Shown: positions 13,619 through 25,225, numbered from the stretch's first letter. The stretch is DNA of 64,000 nucleotides from Sympetrum striolatum (GCA_947579665.1 CANPUZ010000032.1:682001-746000), one strand, 5' to 3'. The notes: generated by a model from the sequence alone, not told the origin. A program made the numbers and translations.

Positions 13619-14492
13619 TCTGATGTGGCCAGCACATGACTTTCTCCATATATAAGATGTAAATCTTTATCTACGACAGTAATTTTGAACTCCTTATTCC
13701 ATCTAAACTTTGAAGATGAGTGATTAATTTATATATTATTATCTTTTACGTCCCAATCATTATAAATAATGCTTTTCGGGACCTTTTCGATGAAAAACGA
13801 TGAAGTGGCCTTTTGCCCCAGCGCCCAGAGCGACCACAACGTACATAATTAGCAACTTCCGGTTTATCAGTATTTCACGAATCACTCATACACAATCAGT
13901 GATGCAAAAATATATTTCATTCAAAAGTCATAGTATATAATATTTTATAAAAGTTTTATAAGTAATAGTATATACCTAAATATCATATTTATGGAGATAT
14001 TTTGAAAACCGGAAATGAGCTTTGAAGTATGAAGCTCGACTTCCGGTTAACGGATTTACTCCAAAATCTATTCAACTCTAACGACACAAACCAAAATACT
14101 ATATATGAAATTTGGTATTGATATGACTAATAGTTCTCATGTTAGAGTGCCCACAAAGTACATAATCAGCTACCTCCGGTTTATCGGTATTTCACGAATA
14201 AATCCTAATCAACCGGTGATACAAAAATATGTTAAATACAAAAGTTATAGTAAATTATATTATCTAAAACCTTTATATGGTATACAATATACCTATATAT
14301 CATATTTATGGAGATATTTTGAAAACCGGAAATGAGCTTTGATGAATGAAGCTCGACTTCCGGTTTACCGATTTACTTGAAAAGCTGATCAACTCTGACA
14401 GCACACACCACAGTACTATATATGAATTTTGGTATTGATACGACTAATAGTTTATACGTTAGAGCGCCCACTGTCACACACACACATACACA

Positions 14493-14553
<61 letters not shown>

Positions 14554-14682
14554 ACAGACATCTTTCCGAAAATGGTCAAAACGTGTTCTAGGGTCCCCAA
14601 AACATGTATTTCCGTTGAAATCTCGAAGTCGATTTTTTTCATGAAAACAATACTTTCTCTATACTTCGTATATGGAGAAAGT
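13619..14682 (+). mobile_element. HINE/DINE-like short element, copy B
   Basis: This is an apparently complete copy. It opens with 'tctgatgtggccagcacatg', then ACTTTCTCCATATA. Two ~315-bp subrepeats follow; their 'ccggtttatc' blocks lie at about 13858 and 14176. Then comes a long (CA)n tract (14475-14560), 'caaaacatgtatttccgttg', and a terminal hairpin at 14652-14682 whose 3' arm TATATGGAGAAAGT is the exact inverse of the opening block. It carries no protein gene. Long THTHTH/CVCVCV open frames over the CA tract are artefacts. Confidence 0.6.
14475..14560. repeat. (CA)n microsatellite
   Basis: An almost pure CA tract of about 85 bp, with a few TA interruptions, inside HINE-like copy B at the fixed position where related copies also carry CA or CAGA repeats. 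Confidence 0.95.
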
Positions 14683-15180
14683 AAAAAAACAAATTAATGC
14701 GTAGCTCTATGTTACTATATTGAAACTATATCAACACATATTTACTCAGTGAGCATTAGTAAGGTATTCTGTGAACTGTAATAACATTTTAAACATTATA
14801 GATTCATTCCTAAAATATTCAGTAAATCTTTAAAATATCCCGAAACCCTATGTTTTGGATATTAATTTTCGTCAGTTTATATGCATGATATGGTGTTCAT
14901 TATTTTTTTGATACTTACCTATGAATTATTTTATGTATAGGTGCTTTAAAATTGTTGAAATAATGTTTAGATAATTATTAAAATGTATTTCAGTAAATTT
15001 GGTAGCACTGCTAAAATTGCATACTTCTTATAACTTGACATTAAGAAAATCCTCAGAAAATCATAACATGGACAACATTTTTACAAAACGAAAATTTGGT
15101 TGAAATATCTTCATTAGTTTCTGTGATCCCGACGGTAATATAGCGCCTGATGTCACATTGACCCCACGAGACTACTTATG
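14683..15180. other. Non-coding stretch between element copies
   Basis: AT-rich DNA with no recognised content. It separates complete copy B from the 5'-truncated copy C. Confidence 0.4.
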
Positions 15181-15186
15181 GTTTAA

Positions 15187-16522
15187 TGGTGAAATGTTTC
15201 AAAAACGGAAATGAGCTTCCAAAAATAAAGATCGACTTCTGGTAAACCGATATCCTCCAAAACCTAATCAACTCTGATGACACCAACCAAAATAAAATGT
15301 ACGAAATTTGGTGTTGATACGACAAATAGTTTTCAGGTAAGAGCGCCCACAAAGTAAATAATCAGCAACTTCCGGTTTATCGGTATTTCATGAATAACTC
15401 CTAAACAATCGGTGATATAAAAGTATGTTTCATACAAAAGTTATAGTAAGATAAATTTTCTAAAACATTTATAATTAATAGTATATACCTAAATATCATA
15501 TTTATGGAGATATTTTGAAAACCGGAAATGAGCTTTGTAGAATGAAGCTCGACTTCCGGTTGACCGATTTACTCCAAAAACTAATCAACTCTAACGACAC
15601 CAACAAAAACACTATATGTGGAATTTAAAGTTGATACAACGAATGGTTTTCATGTTAGAGCGCCCACAAAAGACATAACAGCTACTTCCCGGGTTATCGG
15701 TATTGCACGAATAACTCTTAATCAACCGGTGATACAAAAATATATTAAATACAAAAGTTATAGTAAATTATATTATCTAAAACTTTTATAAGGAATACAA
15801 TATACCAATATATCATATTTATGGATATATTTTGAAAACCAGAAATGAGCTTTACACAACGTACATAATCAGCAACTTCCGGATTATCAGTATTTCATGG
15901 ATAACTCCTAAACAATCAGTGATGCAAAAATATGTTTCATACAAAAGTTATAGTAAATTAAATTTTCTACAACATTTATAAATAATAGTATATACCTAAA
16001 TATCATATTAATGGAGATATTTTGAAAACCGGAAATGAGCTTTGAAGAATGAAGCTCGACTTCCGGTCAGCCGATTTACTCCAAAAACTAATCAACTCTA
16101 ACAACTTTAATAAAATTACTATGTATGAAATTTCGTGTTGATCCGACAAACAGTTTTCATGTTAGAGTGCCCACAAAGTACATAATCATCTTCTTCCGGT
16201 TTATCAGTATTTCACGAATAACTCCTAATCAACCGGTGATACAAAAATATGTTAAATACAAAAGTTATAGTAAATTATACTATCTAAAACTTTTATAAGT
16301 AATACAATAGACGTATATATCATATTTATGGAGATATTTTGAAAACCGGAAATGAACTTTAATGAATAAAGCTCGACTTCCGGTTAACGGATTTACTCCA
16401 AAAACTAATCAACTCTGACAGCACACACAACAGTACTATATATGAAGTTTGGTATTGATACGACTTTTAGTTTTCGAGTTAGAACGCCCATTATCACACA
16501 CACACATACACACACACACACT

Positions 16523-16555
<33 letters not shown>

Positions 16556-16684
16556 ACAGACATCATTCAGAAAATGGTCAAAACGTGTTCTAGGGACCCC
16601 AAAACGTGTATTTCCGTTGAAATCTAGAAGTCGAATTTTTTCATGAAAACAATACTTTCTCTATACTTCGTATATGGAGAAAGT
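15187..16684 (+). mobile_element. HINE/DINE-like element, copy C (5'-truncated, internally expanded)
   Basis: This copy lacks the 'tctgatgtggcc' start but has four ~315-bp subrepeats instead of two, with 'ccggtttatc'-type blocks near 15370, 15686, 15878 and 16195. A (CA)n tract follows (16495-16560) and then the family hairpin (16653-16684). The short step between the second and third subrepeats (~192 bp), at about 15853, marks an internal junction, either an internal duplication or two copies fused by recombination. It ends 5 bp before copy D begins. Confidence 0.5.
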
Positions 16685-16689
16685 AAAAA

Positions 16690-17694
16690 TCTGATGTGGC
16701 CAGCACATGACTTTCTCCATATAAAAGATGTAAATATTTACCTACGACAGTAATTTCGAACTCTATACTCCATCTAAACTTGGAAGATGAGTGATTAATT
16801 TATATATTATTATCTTTTCGTTACAAACATTAAAGATAATGTTTTTCGGGACATGATCGATGAAAAACGATGAAATTGGCCTTTCACCCATAGAGCCCAG
16901 AGCACACACAAAGTACATAATCAGCAACTTCCGGTTTATCAGTATTTCATGAATAACTCCTAAACAAACAGTGATACAAAAATATATTTCGAACAAAGGA
17001 TATAGTAAATTACATTTTCTAAAACATTTATAAACAACAGTATCTACCTAAATGTCATATATATGGAGATATTTTGAAAACCGGAAATGAGCTTTTTAGA
17101 ATGAAGCTCAACTTCCGGTTAACCGATTTACTCCAAAAACTAATCAACTCTAAAAACATCAGCCAAAATACTATATATAAAATTTGGTGTTGATATAATG
17201 AATATTTTTTAAGTTAGAGCGCCCACAAAGTACATAACAGCTACTTCCGGTTTATCGGTATTTCACGAATAACTCCTAAACAACCGGTGATATAAAAATA
17301 TGTTAAATACAAAAGTTATAGTAAATCTTATTATCTAAAACTTTTATAAGAAATACAATACACATATATATCATATTTATGGAGATATTTTGAAAACCGG
17401 AAATGAGCTTTAATGAATGAAGCTCGACTTCCGGTGTACCGATTTACTCCAAAAACTAATCAACTCTGACAGCACACACCACAGTACTATAAACGAAGTT
17501 TGGTATTGATACGACAAATAGTTTTCACGTTAGAGCGCCCACAAACACACACACACACACATACACACAGACATCATTCCGAAAATAGTCAAAACGTGTT
17601 CTAGGGACCCCAAAACATGTATTTCCGTTAAAATCTCGAAGTAGAATTTTTTCATGAAAACAATACTTTCTCTATACTTCGTATATGGAGAAAA
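16690..17694 (+). mobile_element. HINE/DINE-like element, copy D
   Basis: It begins 'tctgatgtggccagcacatg' only 5 A residues after copy C ends, so C and D are tandem. Two ~315-bp subrepeats (blocks near 16928 and 17243), a short CA tract (17545-17572) and the closing hairpin (17664-17694) are present. The last base block reads GGAGAAAAT where other copies have GGAGAAAGT. Its 3' A-run merges directly into the oligo-A of a truncated array unit. Confidence 0.55.
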
Positions 17695-17697
17695 TAA

Positions 17698-18703
17698 AAA
17701 AGGATTGAATATATTCTTAAAATTCGCTTCAAATTTAATCGTCTGGCATCGAACCCGGGTCTTTGTGGTGAAATTTCTATGCAGCACATCAGAAGATCAT
17801 CTTCTCTAAATACGTGTGAAAATTCAAGCAGAAATATCGGCTGCAACTGCCTCAAACGAAGACCTACTTTTTACGAATGTTAATAGCTCTCTGGATTCGA
17901 ACCAAGGACGATCTAGGAAACATAAAATATGTTTTCGAAATGTATCTCTAAGTTCTATATATAAGCCGAATTTCAAGTTTTAATATTATTGGGAAGGGGT
18001 TCTAAATAATTCTTAAAAATTGGATCAGTGACTGATTATAGAGACGCCTGTTGTCGAACCCTGGACGTATTGGAAGCTGTAAATGCACAAAATGACTTGC
18101 TAGGACTTGATCTAATTTCATACAAAGTTTGAAGTCGATATCATACCGGGAAGTACCTAAAATGTGTTTCCGTTATCCCCATAAGAAATGCATTGTGGAG
18201 TGCAAATGGCCCTCTGGGATCGAACCAAGGACCATCAGCGAATATGTAAAATTTGATTACGAAATATATTTATGATTTCTAACCCCATGCCAAATTTCAA
18301 GTTTCCATGCATTCGGAAAGCGTTCCAAAAAAAATCTTAAAAATCGACATAATGTATTTTAAACGGCCGATTTTTGCCTCCACCTAGCATCGAACCCAGG
18401 ATATTTTCCGTAAAACTCATTTATGATTTCGATAGACCGTTACCATATATATAGGCTCCTTGAGTTTTATTTCTCTACCTGTCCGGAAAGTATTTTTTTT
18501 TAATTCCCGAAAATCACGGCAATGCATTTAAACGGGAAAAATCGGGACTTTGGGGCCCTCTGGAATCGAACCCATGACCCTGAGGATCAAAATCGCAATT
18601 TTTCTGGCGGTTACACGTTATGGCCAATACGTCGTAAAAATTTCAAGTCAATGACGCTTGTGGGTTAGGCTGTGAATTAGTATCCTATCTATCTATCTAT
18701 CTA
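17698..18703 (+). repeat. Hexameric B-box array unit U1 (5'-truncated)
   Basis: The family unit in the orientation where the hairpin end should come first. The hairpin and about 95 bp of that end are missing, and the unit begins at its oligo-A tract, fused to the preceding HINE-like element. All six T-arm-like modules are present (cores near 17747, 17892, 18052, 18219, 18388 and 18561). It ends with 'gtgaattagtatcc' and a short (TATC)n tract. Confidence 0.75.
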
Positions 18704-18744
18704 GGTATATACATGAATGAATCCGGAGAAGCATCTATCTATTA

Positions 18745-19820
18745 TACGAGTAAAATGTTGCTTGCATACTGCAAGCAGATCTGCAATACTAATTTCATAT
18801 CGGCATTATATCGGGACCTTCCTCAATGGAAAAAAAAAGGATTTAATTTTTTCTTAAAATTCGCTGAAATTTCATCGTCTGGTATCGAACCCGGGTCTTA
18901 CTGGTAAACCTACTATGAAACACAATAGAAGATCACCATCTGTAACTATGTGTGAAAATTCAAGCAGAAATATTGGCTAGAACTGCCTCAAAAAACGTTC
19001 TAATTTTCACGAATGTAAATGTCTCTCGGGACTCGAACCAAGGATGACCGTGGAAATCTAAAACATGTTTCTGAAAGTTATTTATGATCTCTATCTATAT
19101 GCCGAATTTCAAGTTTCTATTTTATAGGGAAAGGTTTCAAAATAATTCCTAAAAATCGGATCAACTTCTGATTTCAGAGACACCTGGTGTCGAACCCAGG
19201 ACGTATTGCAAGCTGTGAATGCACAGTTTGATTTGTAAAGACTTGCTCTTGTATCATGCAAAGTTTGAAGTTGATAGCATGCCGGAAAGTACCTAAATTT
19301 TGTTTCCGTTATCTCCGTAAGAAATGCATTGAGAAGTGCAAATGGCCCTCTGGGATCGAACCAAGGACCATCAGCGAACATGTAAAATTTGATTATGAAG
19401 TATATTCATGATATCTATCCACGTGCCGAGTTTCGAATATCCATGTTATCGGGAAAGGATCCAAAAAAAATCCTGAAAATCGCCGTAATGCATTTTAAAC
19501 GGCCGATTTTTGCCCCGACCTAGCATCGAACCATGGACTATATTCTAAGATGTTTTTCTGATTTTCGTTGGATACGCACGGCTTCCAGCGATCCCTCGAG
19601 TTTCAACTCTTTCTCTCCCCGGGAAGTACCTCAAAAAAATTTTCGAAAATCTCCGCCATGTATTCTTATGGAGAAAATCGCGACTTTGGGGCCCTCTGGA
19701 ACCGAACCCATGACCCTGAGGATCAAAATCGCAATTTTTCTGGCGGTTACACGTTATGGCCAATACGTCGTAAAAATTTCAAGTCAATCACGCTTGTGGT
19801 TTAGGCTGTGAATTAGTATC

Positions 19821-19856
<36 letters not shown>

Positions 19857-19858
19857 AT
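18745..19858 (+). repeat. Hexameric B-box array unit U2 (full length)
   Basis: It starts TACGAGTAAAATG, then the 7-bp hairpin GCTTGCATACTGCAAGC, and ends in a (TATC)n microsatellite. There are six modules with cores of the TCGAACC type (the minus-strand B-box GGTTCGA) spaced about 145-177 bp. Open frames of about 90 codons across modules 3-4 recur in related units but show no domain. No transposase is present. Confidence 0.8.
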
Positions 19859-20069
19859 AGGTATATCCATGAATGAATCCGGAGAAGCATCTATATATCT
19901 ATTATATATAGATGCTTCTCCGGATTCATTCATGTATCTATTATATATAGATGCTTCTCCGGATTCATTCATGTATATACCTATATAGATTTCTATACTA
20001 TATATATATATAGTATAGAATATATATATATATAGATAGTATATACTATATATATACTATCTATACGAT
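19859..20069. repeat. Linker palindromes and AT hairpins
   Basis: Alternating direct and inverted copies of the linker ATGAATGAATCCGGAGAAGC are followed by TATATAGTATA-type AT palindromes (19990-20068). This is the centre of a tail-to-tail junction: units to the left run plus, units to the right run minus. Confidence 0.8.
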
Positions 20070-20649
20070 ATTTCTTACGGAGACAACGGAAACAAAATTT
20101 AGGTACTTTCCGACATGCTATCAACTTCAAACTCTGCTTGATAGAAGAGTAAGTCTTTAAAAAACAAACTCTGCATTCACAGCTTGCAATACGTCCTGGG
20201 TTCGACACCAGGTGTCTCTGAAATCAGAATTTGATCCGATTTTTAGGAATTATTTTGAAACCTTTCCCACTAAAATAGAAACTTGAAATTCGGCATATAG
20301 ATAGAGATCATAAATATCTATCAGAAACATATTTTAGTATTCCACGATCGTCCTTGGTTCGAGTCCCGAGAGGCATTAACATTCGTGAAAATTAGAACGT
20401 TTTTTGAGGCAGTTATAGCCAATATTTCTGCTTGAATTTTCACACATAGTTAGAGATGGTGATCTTCTATTGTGTTTCAAACTAGGTTTACCAGTAAGAC
20501 CCGGGTTCGATGCCAGACGATGAAATTTCAGCGAATTTTAAGAAAAAATTAAATCCTTTTTTTTCTTTTAAAGACCGTCCCGATATGATGCCGATATGAA
20601 ATTAGTATTGCCGATCTGCTTGCAGTATGCAAGCTACATTATACTCGTA
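20070..20649 (-). repeat. Array unit U3 (half unit, three modules)
   Basis: A truncated minus-oriented copy carrying the three modules nearest the hairpin end (cores near 20200, 20355 and 20502), the oligo-T run, the GCTTGCAGTATGCAAGC hairpin and TACTCGTA terminus. The distal modules are missing, and the broken edge abuts AT-rich palindromes. Confidence 0.75.
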
Positions 20650-20658
20650 TACCTATAT

Positions 20659-21752
20659 AGATAGATAGATAGATAGGATACTAATTCACAGCCTAAACCA
20701 CCAGCGTGATTGACTTGAAATTTTTACGACGTATTGGCCATAACGTGTAACCACCAGAAAAATTGCGATTTTGATCCTCAGGGTCATGGGTTTGATTCCA
20801 GAGGGCCCCAAAGTCGCGATTTTCTCCATAAGAATACATGGCGGGGATTTTCGAAAATTTTTTTGAGGTACTTCCCGGGGAGAGAAAGAGTTGAAACTCG
20901 AGGGATCGCTAGAAGCCGTGCGTATCCAACGAAAATCAGAAAAACATCTTAGAATGTAGTCCATGGTTCGATGCTTGGTCGGGGCAAAAATCGGCCGTTT
21001 AAAATGCATTACGGCGATTTTGAAGATTTTTTTTGGATCCTTTCCCGATAACATGGATATTCGAAACTCGGCACGTATATAGATATCATGAATATACTTC
21101 ATAATCAAATTTTACATGTTCGCTGATGGTCCTTGGTTCGATCCCAGAGGGCCATTTGCACTTCTCAATGCATTTCTTACGGAGACAACGGAAACAAAAT
21201 TTAGGTACTTTCCGACATGCTATCAACTTCAAACTTTGCTTGATACAAGAGTAAGTCTTTACAAATCAAACTCTGCATTCACAGCTTGCAATACGTCCTG
21301 GGTTCGACACCAGGTGTCTCTGAAATCAGAATTTGATCCGATTTTTAGGAATTATTTTGAAACCTTTCCCACTAAAATAGAAACTTGAAACTCGGCATAT
21401 AGATAGAGATCATAAATATCTATCAGAAACATATTTTAGAATTCCACGATCGTCCTTGGTTCGAGTCCCGAGAGGCATTAACATTCGTGAAAATTAGAAC
21501 GTTTTTTGAGGCAGTTATAGCCAATATTTCTGCTTGAATTTTCACACATAGTTAGAGATGGTGATCTTCTATTGTGTTTCATAATAGGTTTACCAGTAAG
21601 ACCCGGGTTCGATGCCAGACGATGAAATTTCAGCGAATTTTAAGAAAAAATTAAATCCTTTTTTTTTCTTTTAAAGACCGTCCCGATATGATGCCGATAT
21701 GAAATTAGTATTGCCGATCTGCTTGCAGTATGCAAGCTACATTTTACTCGTA
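20659..21752 (-). repeat. Array unit U4 (full length)
   Basis: From (GATA)n and 'ggatactaattcacagcc' to the TACTCGTA terminus, with six modules. It looks very similar to U3 over their shared half, so one may derive from the other. Confidence 0.8.
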
Positions 21753-21792
21753 ATAGATATAGATGCTTCTCCGGATTCATTCATATATATAC

Positions 21793-22885
21793 CTATATAG
21801 ATAGATAGGATACAAATTCACAGCCTAAACTACAAGCGTCATTGATCTGAAATTTTTATGACATATTGGCCATAACGTGAAACCCCCAGGAAAAAAGCGA
21901 CTTTGATCCTTAGTGTCATGGGTTCGATTCCAGAAGGCCCCAAAGTCGCGATTTTCCCCATAAGAATACATGGCGGGGATTTTCGAAAATTTTTTTGAGG
22001 CACTTCCCGGAAAGGTAGAGAGTTGAAATTCAAGGGACTTCTAGAAACCGTGCATATCCAACGAAAATCAAAAAAACATCTTCGAATATTGTCCATGGTT
22101 CGATGCTAGGTCGGTGCAAAAATCGGCCGTTTAAAATGCACTGCGGCGATTTTTATGATTTTTTTTGGATCCTTTCCCGATAACATGGATACTTGAAACT
22201 CTGCACGTGGATAGATATCATGAATATATTTCATAATTAAATTTTAAATGTTCGCTGATGGTCCTTGGTTCGATCCCAGACGGAGATTTGCACTCCTCAA
22301 TGCATTTCTTACGGAGATAACGGAAACAAAATTTAGGTACTTCCCGACATGCTAAAGACTTCAAACTTTGCATGAAACGAGAGCAAGTTTTTACAAATCA
22401 AACTGTGCATTCACAACTTACAATATGTCCTGGGTTCGACACCAGGTGTCTCTGCAATCTAAAGTTGATCCGATTTTTATGAATTATTTTGAAACCTTTC
22501 CCAACATTATAGAAATTTGAAATTCAGCATATAGATAGAGATCATAAATAACTTTCAGAAACATTTTTTAGATTTCCAAGATCGTCCTTGGTTCGAATTC
22601 AGAGAGCCATTTACATTCGTGAAAATTAGAACGTCTTTTGAGGCAGTTGTAGCCAATATTTCTGCTTGAATTTTCACACATAGTTAGAAATGATGATCTT
22701 CTATTGTGCTGCATAGTGAGTTTACAGTAAAGACCCGGGTTCGATGCCAGACGATGAAATTTTAGCAAATTTTAAGAAAAATTTCAATCCTTTTTTTTTT
22801 CTTTTGAGGACCGTCCCAATATGATGCCGATATGAAATTAGTATTGCTGATCTGCTTGCAGTATGCAAGCAACATTTTACTCGTA
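21793..22885 (-). repeat. Array unit U5 (full length)
   Basis: Minus-oriented with six modules and the usual hairpin and terminus. The distal edge reads 'ggatacaaattcacagcc', the variant shared with the C subfamily, while the rest is like U4, so this may be a recombinant unit. Confidence 0.75.
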
Positions 22886-22935
22886 TATAATAGATATATC
22901 TATTAAATATAGATGCTTCTCCGGATTCATTCAAG

Positions 22936-22938
22936 GAT

Positions 22939-22986
<48 letters not shown>

Positions 22987-24063
22987 GATACTAATTCACA
23001 GCCTAAACTAGAGGCGTCATCGACTTGAAATTTTTACGACGTATTGGCCATAACGTATAACCACCAGAAAAATTGCGATTTTGAACCTCAGTGTCATGGG
23101 TTCGATTCCAGAGGGCCCCAAAGTCGCGATTTTCCCCATAAGATTACATGGCGGGGATTTTCGAAAATTTTTTTGAGGCACTTCCCGGAAAAGGAGAGAG
23201 TTGAAATTCGAGGGATTGCTAGAAGCCATGCATATCCAACGAAAATCAAAAAGACATCGCTGAATATGGTCCATGGTTCGATGCTAGGTCGTGGCAAAAA
23301 TTGGCTGTTTAAAATGCATTGTGGCGAATTTGAAGATTTTTTTTGGATCCTTTCCCGATAACATGGATACTTGAAATTCGGCACGTGGATATATATGATG
23401 AATATATTTCATAATTAAATTTTACATGTTCGCTGATGGTCCTTGGTTCGATCCCAGAGGGCCATATGCACTTCTCAATGCATTTCTTACGGAGATAACG
23501 GAAACAAAATTTAGGTACTTCCCGGCATGTTATCGACTTCAATCTTTGCATGATAGAAGAGCAAGTCTTTACAAATCAAACTGTGCATTCACATTAATAA
23601 ATGTGTCCTGTGTTCGACACCAGGTGTCTCTGCAATCAGAAGTTGATCCGATTTTTAGGAATTATTTTGAAAACTTTGCCAATAATATAGAAACTTGAAA
23701 TTCGGCAACTAGATAGAGATCATTAATAACTTTCAGAAACATGTTTTAGATTTTCAAGATCGTCCTTGGTTCGAATCCAGAGAGCCATTTACATTCGAGA
23801 AAATTAGAACGGCTTTTGAGGCTGTTTTAGCCAATATTTCTGCTTGAATTTTCTCACATAGTTAGAGATGGTGATCTTTAATTGTGCTGCATAGTAAGTT
23901 CACAGTAAAGACCCGGGTTCGATGCCAGACGGTGAAATGTCTGAGAATTTTAAGAAAAATTTCAATCCTTTTTTTTTTCTTTTGAGGACCGTCCCAATAT
24001 GATGCCGATATGAAATTAGTATTGCCGATCTGCTTGCAGTATGCAAGCTACATTTTACTCGTA
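22936..24063 (-). repeat. Array unit U6 (full length)
   Basis: A (GATA)n tract of about 50 bp precedes 'ggatactaattcacagcc'. Module cores lie near 23099, 23276, 23447, 23613, 23769 and 23909, a steadily shrinking spacing of about 177 to 140 bp. TTGGCCATAACG, an A-box-like sequence, lies about 53 bp before the first B-box (GGTTCGATTCC). Confidence 0.8.
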
Positions 24064-24111
24064 ATAGATATGAATGAATCCGGAGAAGCATCTATATATA
24101 ATAGATAGGTA

Positions 24112-25225
24112 TATAGATAGGATACAAATTCACAGGCTAAACCACAAGCGTCATTGACTTTAAATTTTTATGACATATTGGCCATAACGTGAAACCCCCA
24201 GGAAAAAAGCGACTTTGATCCTCAGTGTCATAGGTTCGATTCCAGAGGGCCCCAAAGTCCCGATTTTTCCCGTTTGAATGCATTGCCATGATTTTCGGGA
24301 ATTTTTAAAAAACACTTTCCGGATAGGTAGAGAAGTAAAACTCAAGGTGCCTATATTTATGGTCTTGGACTTTCGAAAACATCAATGACTTTTACAAACA
24401 TTATCCTGGGTTCGATGCTAGGACAATGCAAAGATCTGCCCTTTAAAATACATGGGAGCCGTTTTTCATTATTTTTTTAGATGCACTTATCGAAATGATA
24501 GGATGTTCGTGCTTGGCTGAAAGATGTATGGTACGAATAAGTTTTAGAAAAAAAATTTCATAAGACCGTAATATTCCTGGGTTCGAAGCCAGAGCACAAT
24601 AACGTTTCTCTCATAAGGAATATAAAGGAAAAGTAGGACGTCATTTAAGGCAGTTGTAACCAATATATCTGCTTGAATTTGCATACGCGGTTAGAGATGG
24701 TGTTTTTCTGTTTTGCTGCATAGAAAGTCTTGCCTGAAAGACCCGGGTTCGATGCCGGGCGGTAAAAATATCCCCCATATATAATACTATGGGGTATCTT
24801 TTCATAATTTTTTTATGCATTTATAGATATGTAAGGAAGCTCTTGCTTAGATGGAAGATGTATATTAACACTTTGTTTAAGAAAAAAAATAGATAAGACC
24901 ATGCTGTTCCTGGGTTCGATGCCAGAGCACATTATAATTTCTCACATAAGGAGTGTATGTGAAAAGTAGGACGTCGTTTGAGGTAGTTGCACCAAATAGT
25001 TTTGCTTGAATTTTCACACATAGTTTGATATGGTTATCTTCTGTTTTCCTGCATAGTAAGTACACCAGGAAGACCGGGGTTTGCTGCCAGGCGATTAAAT
25101 TGCAGCGAATTCTACGAATATTTTGAATCCTTTTTTTTTTCTTTTGATGTCCGTCCCGATATGATGCCGATATGAAATTAGTGTTGTCGAACTGCTTGCA
25201 GTATGCAAGCTACATTTTACTCGTA
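24112..25225 (-). repeat. Array unit U7 (C subfamily)
   Basis: A six-module unit with module sequences distinct from U1-U6. It includes 'ctttaaaatacatgggagcc', 'ctctcataaggaatataaag' and a hairpin CCCCATA...TATGGGG between modules 4 and 5 (about 24774-24796). It is the oldest-looking of the full C copies in this window. Confidence 0.75.

Noticed and set aside
14373..14697. Open frames with poly-Thr-His or poly-Cys-Val
   Set aside because: They are translations of the (CA)n microsatellite.
13619..17694. Simple satellite array
   Set aside because: Subrepeats occur in bounded copies with constant start, microsatellite and hairpin end, which fits a mobile element better than a satellite.
20686..21108. 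140-codon open frame in the array
   Set aside because: It reads through modules on the strand opposite to the B-boxes, and matching frames in sister units are broken at different places, as expected of non-coding repeats.
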